From Adiantum capillus-veneris (taxonomy: Eukaryota; Streptophyta; Polypodiopsida; Polypodiales; Pteridaceae): a stretch of DNA of 64,000 bases. Below the pieces are notes generated by a model, which worked only from the letters and a program-made list of their open reading frames with translations, was not told the origin of the DNA and searched no databases. The stretch covers positions 66,888,281-66,952,280 of the forward strand of contig CM043956.1 of the NCBI GenBank assembly GCA_014529385.2, in the 5' to 3' direction. A program made the position numbers and the translations under genes. Position 1 is the first letter of the stretch, and every line of letters begins with the position of its first letter. Below, one piece after another: positions 11,660 to 23,425 of this stretch.

Positions 11660-12990
11660 TAGTTGAATCTCTATTTATCCAATACGCCCAACCCAAGCAA
11701 GGTGCCTAGGTGCCTGAACATGGTGCCTTTACCAATAATTTTCCCTAACCATTCCACAGGGTCAAAAGAGTCTCTTTTAGAGAGAAAAATCAATCTTGGT
11801 TTCTCAATATTGCACATTGAGCAGGAAGTAGTAGCAAATTGTTGGACAATCTCAAAGGCTTTTCTTACCACATCCGACTTGGCTTTAAGGAGGAGCAAAG
11901 AATTGTCTATAAACAACTATGCAAGAAATTGTTTACCCCTAGGAAGTGACAGACCTTGAGTTTCCCCTTTTGATGCATTTTTTTCCAGCGAGGTTATCAA
12001 AGGGTGAGAGGAAATAGCAAAGAGTATTGGGGCAAGAGGGCGGTCTAGCTTGATCAGTCGCTTAACCTCAAACATTCCCACTATCCTATTGTTGAAAAGG
12101 AGCTCAAAGTAGCTTCCCTCCCCAAGCGTGTAAACTAGCGTACACAATTTGGGTTTGAAACCCAAAGCCTTCAGTATTGCTGCAATGTATGACCACAAGA
12201 TTCTATCATATGCCTTATCCAAGTCAAGTTTAAGGAGGATACATTCTTGCTTGGTAAACGTAGCATACTCAATGCCGATCATGGCTGCCAAGATGTTATC
12301 ATAAATAAAACGCCCTTTGATGAAACCATGTTGATGGGGGGTGATGATATTGTTCAAGATTGCAGTCAACCTTAATGAAATCACCTTGGCAATGAGCTTA
12401 TGTGCCCCCTATCATCATTGAGATAGGATGTCAATGTTTTAGCAAAGAGAAAAAACCCCTTTGGTAATAGGTTTGGTCAATCCCTTTTTTATGGTAAAAT
12501 CCAATTGGCCCTCCAAGAGAACCTTGTTTGCCACTTGAAATTTTGGAATTTTAATCCCTGAATTCTTTGAAAAAGGCAGCTATCAATTTGTCCCACCCAA
12601 GGGACTTTTCCTTTCCCATTGCCTGCAAGGTCGTCCAACATTCATTGGCTAAAATGGACCTTTCCAATGCTTTTGCTTTAGCAGGTGGAATACCATACAT
12701 AACAGTACCAATAAATTGGGCTCTAGCCTCCTCAACCCCCTATGAACATTTATCTTAATGATGTATAATTTGACTAAGATGGTCAAGAATGAGTTTGGCG
12801 ATATCATATTGGTCTCTTACTACATTCCACCACACATCAATGATTGTTGTAACAGAATCCCTTCTTCTTTTCACCTTAAGAGCTCTAAATAAGTGAGCAT
12901 GGTTGGCAGGGTCGGGTTTGAGGGTCAGCTCTTTGGCAAACAGTCGGGCCTTTTCTAACTCCTCAGCTTGCAACTCAGCAAGTAGCATGC
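11660..12990 (-). pseudogene. LINE reverse transcriptase domain
   Basis: 12384-11917 carries QHGFIKGRFIYDNILAA, motif A as LDLDKAYDRILW, and LAPILFAI. The next frame, 11916-11671, begins where the catalytic motif should be and reads FIDNSLLLLKAK in place of the usual (Y/F)ADD, so both catalytic aspartates of that motif are changed or lost. 12990-12440 is the connector between endonuclease and RT. It includes HAHLFRALKVKRRRDS and, across breaks, the entry SLRLTAIL. The enzyme cannot be active. Confidence 0.88.
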
Positions 12991-13084
12991 TTTGGCCTCA
13001 AGCCATCTCTTGTTCTCCACCTTTGAAGCACTTTCTTCTTGATTTCTTTTGGAGATATCCTCTTCTTCTTCTTTTGGCTCTTGC

Positions 13085-13925
13085 TCATTTTATAGGTGAT
13101 TGGATGTTACACAGCAGGGAGGACCGTGCATGAGGGTCTATCGCATCCACATCACACTTCAGTTTGTAGAGAGCCTTCTTAGCAAGGGACTTGAAGAGAG
13201 GATCTTTAAAGAGATGTTCCCCAAATACTAGTTTCTTCTTCTTCACCTTCGAGGAGAAAACACCATTACTAGCCCTAGTGATATGAATCTTAAGAGGAAA
13301 GTGATCCGATATACTCTTGGAGGTATTGATACACAACATCATAGAAAAGGGAAGACAATCCTCTTGATGAGAGATGTAACACTGATCTAGATGGGAAGTT
13401 GTGTTGGTATACTAGAGCCTCATGTAGGTCCAGCCACGAGAGTTGCTCCACGTACCAATCCCGGGGAGTTCACTAAATTATATGTAACATACTCGTAACA
13501 TAGCATGTGCATTCAATAGAAGGGACTTTAATTTGTAAATTTAAGATTCATGTGTACAAGAGGGGTATAAGGGTTAATTAAAATCCATTTTGGTGAATGC
13601 ACGTAATATAAGAAAATTCTAATTAGTGAACACCCCAAGGGACCAATAGTCCACTAGAAACACCCAATTCTCACAAAGTCCTTGCCATTTGAACTTTTTA
13701 GAATCGATGAGAAGGCTAGATAAACCCGTTCTATTCTTTTGAGCCTCTACCATATTGGCATCCCCCATGATACACCAGTCTCCTTCCATATGTTGATCCC
13801 TTAGATCCACCCAAAGTTTGAATCTCCCCTTAGCATCACATGGAGCATAAATGTTAATAATATTAATAGACTGGTTATCCACTTAACGTGTACCCCTAGG
13901 ACTCTCCCTGAGGCATGTTTAAGCA
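13085..13925 (-). pseudogene. LINE endonuclease domain (apurinic endonuclease-like), interrupted
   Basis: The domain nicks target DNA for target-primed reverse transcription. 13925-13619 holds HASGRVLGVHV, INIYAPCD, GDWCIMGDANMVE and LCENWVFLVDYWS. After the foreign insert, 13440-13085 continues with TWSNSRGWTY, SHLDQCYIS and SDHFPLKIHI, which are the endonuclease end and its SDH motif. The final SDHFPL histidine is kept, but the chain is broken by the insert and by frameshifts near 13880. The N-terminus is missing at the right border. Confidence 0.82.
13507..13602. mobile_element. Small MITE-like insert in the LINE endonuclease
   Basis: The 96-bp segment begins GTGCATTCA and ends TGAATGCAC. 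Inner positions also pair partly (GGACTTTAA against TTAAAATCC). It lies exactly where the LINE endonuclease reading is interrupted. No clear target duplication was found, and flanking non-LINE bases suggest the insert may be somewhat larger. Confidence 0.55.
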
Positions 13926-15287
13926 CTAAAGGTACATGGATACTAACTAAAGTACCTCCTTGTTGTATATCTATTAAGTGTAAGTGGGTGTATAAGACAA
14001 AAGTAAAAGCAGATGGGTCTTTTGACAAGGTCAAGGAACGTTCAGCTACTGCTGTGAAAGGTTATTCATAAGTTGTTGGTGTTGATTATCAAGAGACCTT
14101 CTCACTAGTTGTTTGCATTACAAGTGTTTGAGAATTTTTGGCATTTGCTGCTCAATATTATTTAGAAGCTCATCAAATGGATGTGCGAACTACTTTTCTG
14201 AATGGTGATTTGGAAGAGGAAATTTGTATGGACCATTCTGAAGGGTTTGTTATTCCAGGTAAGGAAGACCTTGTTGCTCAGGTTCATAAGGCACTATATG
14301 GTCTCAAACAAGCTTCACGGCCCTGGTATTACAAAATTTGATCTTTTTCTCACCTTCAAATTATTTATCTCTTGCTATATAAAGCACCACAGTGGTAGTT
14401 TTGTGATTCTTTCTCTTTATGTGTATGATACCATCCTTGTTTCTAATGATTTGGGATTTCTTCAGCAAGTGAAAAAGTTGTCTTCTTCAGCATTTGATAT
14501 GGTGGATCTTGGAGAGATTTGCTTGTGTCTTGGCACTCAGATTCAAAGGAACTACACAAAAGGTATTTTGTTCCTTTGACAGTTAAAGTTTATTGCATAT
14601 ATTATTCAAAAATTTGTTTTGGGATTTACACATTTGGTTAACACATCTGGTCTTACATGTTCTACGAAGAACTTTTTTGAAAGTGACGATCATCTTGTCA
14701 CAAATCAACCTTATGCTAGCTTGATTGGGTGTCTTCATTTTCTTGACATGAACACTCGCCATGATATTTTGTTTTTTGCTAATTATCTTGGACAACATCT
14801 TGCACATCCTTCCCTTAAGCATTGATCTGCAACAAAGCGTGTATTGAAATACTTAAAAGGCACTACAAATTTTGGCTTGGTTTATTGAAGACAATTGATA
14901 TCGGACTCTATGCAATTTATCTCTCTTTTGGATTACACAGATGCACATTGGGTGAGCTCACATTTATCTATGCGATCTACTAGTGGCAATTGTTTCTTCA
15001 TAAATGGTTGTCTTATTTCTTGGACCAGCAAGAAACAACTCTGTGTTGCAGTTTCTACGAGTGAGTCTGAATATGTTACTCCATCACTTGCAGCTCATGA
15101 GCTGATCTAACTTCGACAAATGTTGGTTGATATTGGTCATTCTCCTCTTTCTAGCACACCATTGCAGTGTGATAACGAAAGTGCTATTAGTCTTGTAAAA
15201 GACTACATTCAACACTCGAGGCTCAACATAACAAGTCAAATCGTATTGATGTGCATTATGATTATGTCCAGTATGAAGTACGCAAAG

Positions 15288-15945
15288 CCTGGGGGATTCA
15301 CCGTGGAAAACCTACCGCATCACGTAAGTGCAGGGGAAGAGGGTTTTTTTACAAGTTACATAAGAGTATAAGTTAGGGCAGGCCCCCAATAATTTATCTC
15401 CCAAGATTAAAAATAAGGGAGGGGGGTATCATATTTGGGGGGGGGGGGGGGGGGGGGGGGGGGAGGGGGGGGGGCTGACCCGGGTTGACTACTTGTAATG
15501 ATTGGTCACCGGTGTGCAGTAGAACTTGGATGAGTTTTGGGGAAGTTTTTTATAAGGTCACACATCAGATTTTGCATCAAGCCGGTCATAGATAAGGGAT
15601 GATTTGGAGCAGTTCAAGGATTGATTTACACCAGCTTTGGATGGGTCATAATTGGATGAGTAGCCAAAGTGCAAGCTGTCGAGCATCTAGTTATCAACAG
15701 AAGTGGCTCCTTAGTATGTTGCAAGTCACTATGCTACGCACTCTTTGACTAGTTTTACTTAGTTAGATTATGTGAGACCTAAATTCTATATGTAAGATAG
15801 GGGTATGATAGTTTTCTTTATTGATTGTCATCTAAGCATAGAAAGGGGGGTGATATCTCCTAATATGAGTCGTATATAGGGGTTTTATCAAAGTTGTCCG
15901 CTTGTAGGTGGTGTCCCATTTTGTATATAGAGTGAATCCCCCAAG
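15288..15945. mobile_element. Non-autonomous DNA transposon, 658 bp, 8-bp target duplication
   Basis: It begins CCTGGGGGATTCAC and ends GTGAATCCCCCAAG, a 14-bp inverted repeat with one mismatch. ACGCAAAG flanks it on both sides (15280-15287 and 15946-15953). The first copia copy (around 2070) has this site once, which confirms the insertion. An 8-bp duplication is typical of hAT-type elements, but the end sequence is not the usual CAGGG. No coding frame was seen. Confidence 0.88.
15437..15474. repeat. Homopolymer G run
   Basis: 27 G, one A, then 10 G, inside the 658-bp transposon. Length may be unreliable, as such runs are often misread. Confidence 0.9.
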
Positions 15946-16087
15946 ACGCAAAGGCACTATCATAATACGAACATTTTTCAAGTGACCAGATGATTGCAGA
16001 CATTCTTACCAAAGGCCTCAACGAGTCATGCTCCATCCTCTTGCACTCAGAGCTGGAGTTTCTTCTACCTCACTCTTTCTAGATTAG

Positions 16088-16336
16088 CCTCTCTGCTATT
16101 ATGGTAGATTTGTACATATGACATTGTAATCATATAGGTACCATGCACTGTGCACACTCCACACTTGCACATTATGACCTCTTGGTCACTTGTATATTTG
16201 TGCAAAGATACACAATGCACTTTCACATCATTATTGTTGGTTTATATTTTCACTTTTGTACAGGGGCTTGGGCTTTTCCCTTGAACTCCCTAAGGGTTTT
16301 TTCATCCAAAGCTAGAGACCTTTGTTTGAGTGGGGG
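16088..16336 (+). other. Copia copy 2: 3' non-coding region and polypurine tract
   Basis: The stretch aligns with 2210-2456 and ends in the same GAGTGGGGG run before the LTR. It holds no gene. Confidence 0.75.
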
Positions 16337-16502
16337 TGTTGGAGTTATATATGGCTCACTCTACTCAACTTGGTCTCCCCTATATATATGTATCTTGTCC
16401 TCAATATGAATCAGTCTTTGGGGGCATACATGGTGCATGGTGTGTCTCTTGTCTCGTATCTCTCCCTCCCTCTCTCTCTCTCTTTCTCTCTACATCTCAA
16501 CA
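16337..16502 (+). repeat. 3' LTR of copia copy 2 (166 bp)
   Basis: It begins TGTTGGAG after the polypurine tract and ends ATCTCAACA. It matches the LTR at 2457-2600 with a longer CT-rich 3' part and an extra GGTGCATGGTG block. A TATATATATGTA stretch sits in its first quarter. Confidence 0.85.
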
Positions 16503-16902
16503 CGTAGTATCTGGGCCTCTGACTTGTGTACTTGGTCAATGTCATGCTCATTACTTTTTAGCACAATGGGTATCTCAAGGGCTGTCTCCTAAGTGACTAG
16601 ATAATCCTAGCCTCTTGAGGAAGGAAATCCTCACATAGTCTAGGGAAAACTAGTGACAAAAGCATCTCCCTAGGATCTTAGGTGCAATTGAAGTCTCTAT
16701 TGTCTCTTTCCCTTTTTATTATTTTTTACATAATTTATTTTTATTTTTTTGGGGAGACAACAAAGGATACCCATCCCCAACTCCTAAAACAAAAAAAAGT
16801 ACAAAAGTATTGCAAAGAGAAAATGCCTCAAACTCTTGAGAGATATAGAGAATAGTTTTTTCCACGTGCAATTATACATAGAGTTTTGTGTATGGCTACT
16901 TC

Positions 16903-16936
<34 letters not shown>

Positions 16937-17300
16937 GGGAGGGGAGGGGGGGGGATGAGTTATGAGGATCTGGGGACTAGCACATGTGAATCACCACCCA
17001 ACCATGCCCTATATAGGACCTTGGCCATGCTACTTATCCAAAAATCATTTTTTGACCCTTTCTTTTACCTACAAGATTTGAAAGTCCATTTTTTCAAGAA
17101 CTTTTCTCCCAAAAAATAAAAAACACTTTGTTCTCTCCTCCTCCTCCCTCCTCCCTCCCTCTCCTCTCCCTCCCTACCCCTACCTTCCTTCTCCTCCTCA
17201 ATCTCTCCCTCCCCCACCTCCCCCCTTCTCTCCTCCCATCTTCCTCCCTCTCCCTCCCCCTCTATCTTTTCATCCTTGCTTCCTCACGCAACAATTTTCA
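16503..17300. other. Non-coding, low-complexity DNA
   Basis: No gene was seen. It includes a (GT)n run at about 16905-16935 followed by a G-rich stretch. A tract of CTCC/CCTC repeats, almost pure pyrimidine, lies at about 17133-17275. Confidence 0.6.
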
Positions 17301-18480
17301 TGGTGCTTACGAACATCATAAATGGTTTGCTTCCACGACCACGTACTCCACACCTCAAATACGACCATTTGGGTGGATGGCCATTTGTACCCTTACAATC
17401 CTATAAGCCGCTTCCATCCACCCTTTAATAGCTTTTTGACATTTCTTCAATATCTTGGGAGGGGAAAAGAAGGCTTGTTAGGCTATTGCAAGCGGTTGTG
17501 TATGGATGTAGATGCTTCTTTGCGTATGTGGATGTATGAATGTCAAGCTCTTCATTTCAAGATGGCGGAATTACAAGATAGTATTGCCTCTTCAGAGTTG
17601 GAGGTTAAAACTCTTCAACAAAAAATACAGGAAAAGGATTCCCACATTATGAAGCTTGCAACACCATTACATATTTGAATGAAACGCCCCTTGGTGCAAG
17701 GGAATGCAAACGCGCGTACTCATCCATTGAAACCCTTGCAGATGTGGGTGGAGCACGCAAACAACGAGTGATAGCCAGAAGGTGATTTGGTCATTATTTG
17801 CATGATACATTCTTACTTCACACTATTTTCTAGCATTTATCTTATTGTTTGCTAGAAACTTCATCCAGGAGGCATGCGGTGGAATATTGAACAAGCCAAG
17901 ATGATCAAGTCAACCTTCTCACTAGTTGTCTCAATATCCATGATGTGACTTCTATCTTACAATCACCTGGAGGGAAGCACATTAAGGATGCAGCCACCAA
18001 GGACCTTATGCGCAAATTAAGAAATGTGGTTCATGAAGATGACGTGACAAGCTTGTGATGAGGCTAGGATCAGCACCAAAGCCTATCAGGCTATTTTTCA
18101 ACTCCTAAAGGTTGCCCTCAAAGAGCATAGCATTGTGAAAAACCTACTTCCCGTTCCGCACAAGGTCAATCTTGCAAAGAAGACCACAAACAAAGATGTT
18201 TCTCTTGCATTGGGGCATACCTACACATTGAGGACACAATGCCAACTTCGCTTTATGCTTCGTTCACAACAAAGGCAAAGGAAAAAGGTAAGAAACACTC
18301 CATAATATCTTCGTATAAGGGCTTCCCTTACACAATGTGGAACAATATTTTTGTGGACCTTAGAAGGCTTCAACAAGACATGCTTAGATTTTGCTTAGAT
18401 TTTACGAGTTACCTGAAGAAGGTGACACACTATACTTCTTTCTTTTGGTTGTGTTCTTATCATAGAATTTGAAGTATAAG
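17301..18480 (+). pseudogene. Decayed coding stretch, identity unknown
   Basis: Several plus-strand frames appear to continue one another across breaks. 17500-17678 carries an alpha-helical, heptad-like stretch (ALHFKMAELQDSIASSELEV). 18060-18240 gives KAYQAIFQLLKVALKEHSIV and NKDVSLALGHTYTL. 18239-18400 gives SIISSYKGFPYTMWNNIFVD. The composition is protein-like, but I recognise no family. It could be part of an unidentified transposable element or a pseudogene. Confidence that it was once coding is modest. Confidence 0.35.
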
Positions 18481-18689
18481 GTCTTGCCACTATTTATTTT
18501 GTAGTGCTTGGCACAAAGGTCGCTTTTGTACTGAAACTCAATGAGTGTCAAATAGTGAAAGGTCAAAGGTTAAAGAGGCTAAGTGTCACTCTAATGAATG
18601 AGGCCCTTTGGCAAACCAAGCAAAGGAATTCAGTCGAGCCATCTCCCACCCCATCTTTTAGTGTGTAATTAGAGAAAGAAATTTGGTGA

Positions 18690-19296
18690 TTGGGTACGTG
18701 TTATTGAGGTGCCCAAAGAGACCAACAGAGTACTTTCATGGATTTCTGAGAGAACTCCATGGATCACAGAGGTAATACACTCCCAAATTGCAGGTGAGAA
18801 GTTGGAGGTTGAGGGTTTTGATAGCTATGATGTGGAGAGGCACTTAGGTGGGGACTTAAAGACCATAAAGTTTTTGCTTGGATGCAAACAAGGGGCTTTG
18901 TCTCTCATGCCTTATCCATTTTGCACTCGAGGGTACAAACCAAACAGACAAAAATCACACAAGAGTTGTGCAAAGGTCGGTTCAATGCTTCCATGGCAAG
19001 GGGATGGAGAACAAGGGTTGGACTGTCGTGATGTCAGAGATGAAGGCAGAGAATGGGAAGTGTCTATTTTGAGATGCCCCATGCTCAATGCCTCAGACTG
19101 TGCACAAAAGGACCAGGCTTGGAATCCAATCTTTCCATTTCCTTTATCGAATCTACATTTTTGTACATTATATGCATTCATGCATATTTTTAATAGGCTA
19201 TTGAAGCTCCACAATGAAGCCATTGAAAAAGTCCCAAGAAGTTATCAAAAGGATGGAGGCACTCTTGAACTTGCCAACACACACACATTGTCTTAG
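18690..19296 (+). pseudogene. Decayed coding stretch of unknown identity, 195-codon frame
   Basis: A frame open to 19296 reads VPKETNRVLSWISERTPWIT, then GGDLKTIKFLLGCKQGA. After that the likely frame shifts to LSCLIHFALEGTNQTDKNH (18878-19072), with LLGCKQG followed by a Cys-containing segment. Such an arrangement occurs in some transposases, but this is too weak to assign. It may continue the 17301-18480 stretch. No start or end signals were identified. Confidence 0.35.
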
Positions 19297-19931
19297 GGTG
19301 TGGAAGACCTGTCACCACAATACCCTCTTACAACTGACACAAAATTGTCAATGAAAACACACTAAAACACTTTCTAAAACAAGATCAAATGATAGAAACT
19401 TAAAATACACAAGCCACCTTGAATTCACCAAACCGTGTTGCACGAGTAGAAGGACGAAGATTTGAACATTGAATCACGCCTTTGATGCACCAAACCTCAA
19501 TTTATTGATGATGGAGGAACATATACAATAGTGGTTTTGAGAATTTAGAACTTGCACTCTCTCACTTGCAATGTGTAGCTTGAAATCTTCTCTCACACCA
19601 AAAGTGAAGCTCACAAAGTGGTTGATATGCCTAAGTCTCTCCTCACACATAAGGTGTTGGGGTGCTATGTGAGATATTCGAGCTAATTTACAAGAAGGAG
19701 AGGGGCCTATTTATAGGTTGGAGATCTCTCATTAAGATTATTGGAAGTCCTAATTTACAAGCTAACAAATCAGGATTATGATGTTTTTTAAATATCAAAG
19801 CATTGCTGGCCTTCTTTCTCTGCTTGAGTCATGGATGTGAGTCATGGATGTGTGCTCAAAAAAGAGTATTATTGATGGTAGATAAGGTGAATTTAGAGTT
19901 TTAAGGAAGGAGAGAGAGAGAGAGAGAGTTA
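19297..19931 (-). promoter_or_regulatory. LTR-like DNA with a minus-strand TATA box
   Basis: On the minus strand CCTATAAATAGGCCCC (TATAAATA at 19715-19708) is a textbook plant TATA box in otherwise non-coding DNA directly beside the 1.6-kb LTR-type repeat. It could be the promoter and R/U5 part of the gypsy 3' LTR. However, the right-hand LTR (27376-27751) does not resemble it, so it may belong to a different element. A (GA)n run ends the stretch at about 19911-19928. Confidence 0.45.
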
Positions 19932-21521
19932 CTATGCACATGTATACTTGAGGTGAGGTGTCTCTTAAGGTTAGGTCAATGGCTATTTTGAGTTAGTATG
20001 TTAGTGGTTAGTGTTAGTAGTTTGTAGTTAGTAGAATGGGGTAGAATTACTTGGCATATGCACTCAAGGTTCATTATATGATTTATACAATGATGAAAAG
20101 TAAGAGAAGGATTAGAATATACACCATTTGATAAAAACCACAAGTTGGAAAGGGAATTTTCAACCTATCTCCTCCAGTGAATGAGCGGTTGTAGAACTCT
20201 GTAGGCGTAGTTCTTGTGACCATGGAAAAGTTTAATTTTCCATGATCAAACTTCTCCTTTTGTAAAGCTTGAGCTTGGTTATTTGCTGGATTTTTCTCTT
20301 TCTGTGAAAGGATGAAGAGGTTATGGTAATATGAGTTTGATTTTAGAGAGAGAAATTGAGTTATATGTGTGTAGAGATGATAATTTTGAGCTATGGAGTA
20401 AGGGAGAGCTAGGAATGGTGAAAAATTGAAAGAAGCCATGAAAGTTGTAGTTTTGAGTGAGGGATAGAGAGGAATGAGTGTGTGTGTGTGTGGAGAAAGG
20501 AGGTGAGAGAAGACTATGGGCTACTTGTGAGGAAAGTGGGCAGACTAGGGTCCACTCAAAAACGTTTATGTCACCGGTGGTAGCTCCAAAAATTATTAAA
20601 AAAATTGAGGCTATTATTTAGCTCTTGGTGCACATTTTATTTTGTCACTACCGCTTCAAATTCAGAGTGGAGATGGATATAAAAAATCCCACCAAAATGC
20701 CTATTTTTCTTCATAAAAAAGTATGCAGTGGCCCCCCTTTTTTTGAATATTCATGAAGCTCCAAAGATAAGCCCCTCCTTGCATGAGAGCATGACCTAAT
20801 AGATTCTTAGGGGTTTGAAAATATACATGGTTATGGATTATGCATAAATATAATATATGGATATGATGAAAAAAAACAGGTTAGTATATATAAACAATTC
20901 ATGGAATGTAGAATAGTGTGGGCTATATATAAAATAAATATATAAAAATATAAGGAAACAAATGAGGAGGGTTCTCATTTGTTTTTATTGATGTATATTT
21001 ATTTACAAGAGGTAAAAAAGAATACCTTTAGAAAATAGGAATTTAGTGAAAGGCAATGACTAATGGTGGAAGGTGTTTTTTGTGGTTTTTTCTTGGAGTG
21101 GATTCACACCAAAAATAAGAGAAGCTTGCATGAAATGATTTTTTATAGAATACATAGGTAAGAAAGATCATGTTAATGGTGAGTAAAGATACATACCAGA
21201 ATTAGATAAATAACACACACCTAAGCATAAATATTTAAATAAATACCAAAATAATTATAATAAAAATCCCTATATTTAGGTCCTATATACAATGAAAGAC
21301 TTATACACAAAAGGGCCATAATATACTTTGGATTCTATTTTTATTTACTTTTTTGGCTCAACTAGTGCAGTGACTAGCTAAGTGAGGGTTTGTAAGGAGA
21401 TATGGGGAAAGTCCCCTAACTCACACATGCCTATGTACAATGAAAAGGTAGGGATAGCTACAGTGTTTAGGTGATTTTGGTAGGGTGAGGTAGCTCACTA
21501 AGACAATTTTGGATAGCCAAA
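19932..21521 (-). repeat. Left (3') LTR-type repeat, about 1.6 kb
   Basis: From TGCACATGTA to GGATAGCCA it matches 27752-29330 almost throughout, with scattered substitutions and small indels. Both copies hold a minus-strand frame (here 20439-20083, 118 codons) sharing YSIAQNYHLYTHI, FILSQKEK, TPTEFYNRSFTGGDR and a hydrophobic end. It has no known domain and may be fortuitous. The copy differs from the right one beyond both ends. Confidence 0.82.
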
Positions 21522-21650
21522 AAAGTGATATTATTAGCCCTCCCCCAGGATGATGCAAAGAGAGTGCTTCTGAGTCCTTGACAAGATATTCATTGTTTGG
21601 CCCCTTGGGATTTTGGCTCAAGTTACACTCAAGCTTCATGCAACAAAAAA
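21522..21650 (-). other. 3' non-coding region and polypurine tract of the gypsy element
   Basis: In minus-strand reading the tract CTGGGGGAGGG (about 21537-21549) precedes the LTR repeat by about 20 bases, where plus-strand priming is expected. No gene was seen. Confidence 0.6.
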
Positions 21651-22960
21651 CTTACATGAGAAAGCTTCCTTTTGACAGATCTTTGGTAGATCCTTAGTAG
21701 AAGGCGACTCAAATAGCGCTTCAGGAAATACTCGTTTACCTTCCTAGAGTACTCTTTACCATTCCAGTCCATAAGCTGATAGTAACTTGAATTGAAAGCC
21801 TTCTTGACTATGTATGGCCCCTGCCATCTAGGTTAAAACTTGGCATTAAAACGATTATCAAGTCGATTGTCATACCTTAGCACAAGATCTCCTTCCTTGA
21901 TGCCTTTGTCCTTCAGTTTCTTGTCGAAATTTTCTTTTTCTTGTATAGCTTTCCTTTTGTAGCACTCGTAAGCTGCTTCTCTTTTCCACTCAATCTCCAC
22001 TAATGTAAGAAGTCAATCCATCCATACCTCTTGATCATCTTGTGCACCTCTGCCATGAAGTCTTCTCGTTGGGATGTTCAGCTCGATAGGCTACAAAGCC
22101 TTTTGGCCATAAACCAAGTGAAATGGAGTGAACTCTGTGGCTTCCCTATATGTGGTTCGATATGCCCACAAGGCACCATCCAAGAAGTCATCCCATAACT
22201 TTGTCTTGTTTTGCACCATCTTTCAAATGATGCCTGCAATGACACCATTAGCCTTCTCTACCAAACCATTTGATTGTGGGTAGTAGGGTGTGCTATCACC
22301 ATGTGTAGAATGTGAAGCTCTTCACAAACTTCCGTGAGTAACCCTTCCTGAACGCTGGACCATTATCTGAAACAATCTCCAGAGGTGTGCCAAATCTACA
22401 ACAAATATTAGTGTAGACAAACCTGCTCACTATTTTCCCATTTACCCTTGCCACACTTTGAGCCTCTACCCACCTAGTCATGTAATCTGGAGCCACTAGA
22501 ATGTAGAGTTTACCATTTTTTGTTCTAGGAAGAGGACCCATAGCATCAATGTCCCATTTTTTAAAGGGTCCATTTTCAAGCACTATTTGCCTTGGACCAT
22601 GGACCAAGCTTCTATTCCATTTACCTGACAATTGTGACAGCTTTTACACCAATGTTGGATATCCACATGTAGGCTTGGCCAAACATACCCTGCAAGCAAA
22701 ATCTTCTTCACAATTAACTCTTGGGCAAAATGACCACCACATGCCTCTTCATGCAAACCTTTTAGAATGGCTAGAACTTCCTCGATAGTTGGTACTCTTC
22801 TGCACACTTGATCCTTCCCTCTTTGATAGAGGGAGCCTTCTAGGAAGAGATAGAAACTTGCCTTCTTCATGAGTCTCCTCTTTTGAGCTTTTATGAAGTC
22901 TTGTGGAAACTCACCCTTCAAAATGTAGCCAATAATGGGAGCCAAAGACTCCAATCCCTG
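21651..22960 (-). pseudogene. Gypsy integrase (zinc finger, catalytic core, C-terminal domain)
   Basis: Integrase joins the element DNA to the host genome. The zinc-finger part lies at 22790-22640 (LHEEACGGHFA, CKSCHNCQVNG). The core is at 22631-22296: KWDIDAMGPLP with the first catalytic aspartate, YMTRWVEAQ, and IVSDNGPAFRKG with the second. 22290-21660 continues across stops with the glutamate region and the C-terminal stretch LRYDNRLDNRFNAKF, PRWQGPYIVKKAF. Frameshifts at about 22600 and 22290 inactivate it. There is no chromodomain, unlike the element at 29.7 kb. Confidence 0.88.
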
Positions 22961-23425
22961 GTATCTTGGTTCCTTGACAACTTCTACCACCATGATGACC
23001 TGCACTTCTTTCTCAACACATGTAACTGCTTGTTGTGCAAGTAAATTAGCATCCTCATTTTGTTTCCTAGGAATATGATATAGTTGTACTTCTTCAAACT
23101 GATTAAACAACCTACAAATGGCATGAAATTTTGTCCGTATGCTCTCATTCTTGCATGCCCAAATGCCTAAGAATTTCTTCACGATGAGAAGTGCGTCCCT
23201 CTTTACCATGAGACGTTGTATACCTTCAATAATGCACATCTTTAAACCATGAAGTAGTGTGTCATATTCTCTTTCATTGTTGCTAGTTGAACTTGGTAGA
23301 TTGACCTTCTCTTTCATGACCACCTCTCTACTTGGGTTGAGCAACACTAGCCCTCCCCCTGCTTTTCCTGTGACTCATCGAAAAGCTCTGTCAAAGAACA
23401 AGGTAAAATAATTAGGAATACTTTT
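22961..23425 (-). pseudogene. Second (plant-type) RNase H of the gypsy element
   Basis: The frame carries SNNEREYDTLLHGLKMCI, RDALLIVKKFLGIW, FHAICRLFNQFEEVQLYHIP and NEDANLLAQQAV. This is the layout of the extra RNase HI domain captured by Tat-group elements. Its start with the first acidic residue (LFFDRAFR) lies in the next frame at about 23400. It is kept open to 22583 in one frame with the integrase zinc-finger region. It would assist removal of RNA template and primer. The frame break at about 23390 disables it. Confidence 0.85.

Larger units (their letters stand above)
11100..13925 (-). mobile_element. LINE (non-LTR retrotransposon), 5'-incomplete
   Basis: Reading right to left, the order is endonuclease, reverse transcriptase and a C-terminal region, the normal LINE ORF2 layout. 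The right border at about 13925 joins directly to copia sequence. The left border near 11100 is approximate, since I found no clear poly-A tail. A small insert splits the endonuclease (13507-13602). Stops and frameshifts are frequent. Confidence 0.85.
13926..16087 (+). pseudogene. Second copia pol copy: reverse transcriptase and RNase H, 5'-truncated
   Basis: From AAAGGTACATGG at 13930 the sequence follows the first copia copy from about base 719 onward: KCKWVYKTK, TFLNGDLEEEI, KALYGLKQAS, YTDAHW and SKKQ. The RT active site is degraded (LSLYVYDTIL; the first aspartate of YVDD is tyrosine). Numerous stops and some frameshifts are present. A 658-bp DNA transposon (15288-15945) sits in the RNase H tail. 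The element resumes at 15946 and ends with ILTKGLNES and the stop at 16085-16087. Integrase and all upstream parts are missing, since the left border joins LINE sequence. Confidence 0.92.

Noticed and set aside
13926-13940. Copia interrupted by insertion of the LINE, with the rest of copia left of the LINE
   Set aside because: No copia sequence was found near 11100, so the border is a truncation or rearrangement.
19297-19931. Simple extension of the left gypsy LTR to a full match of the right one
   Set aside because: Sequence left of 19932 does not resemble 27376-27751.
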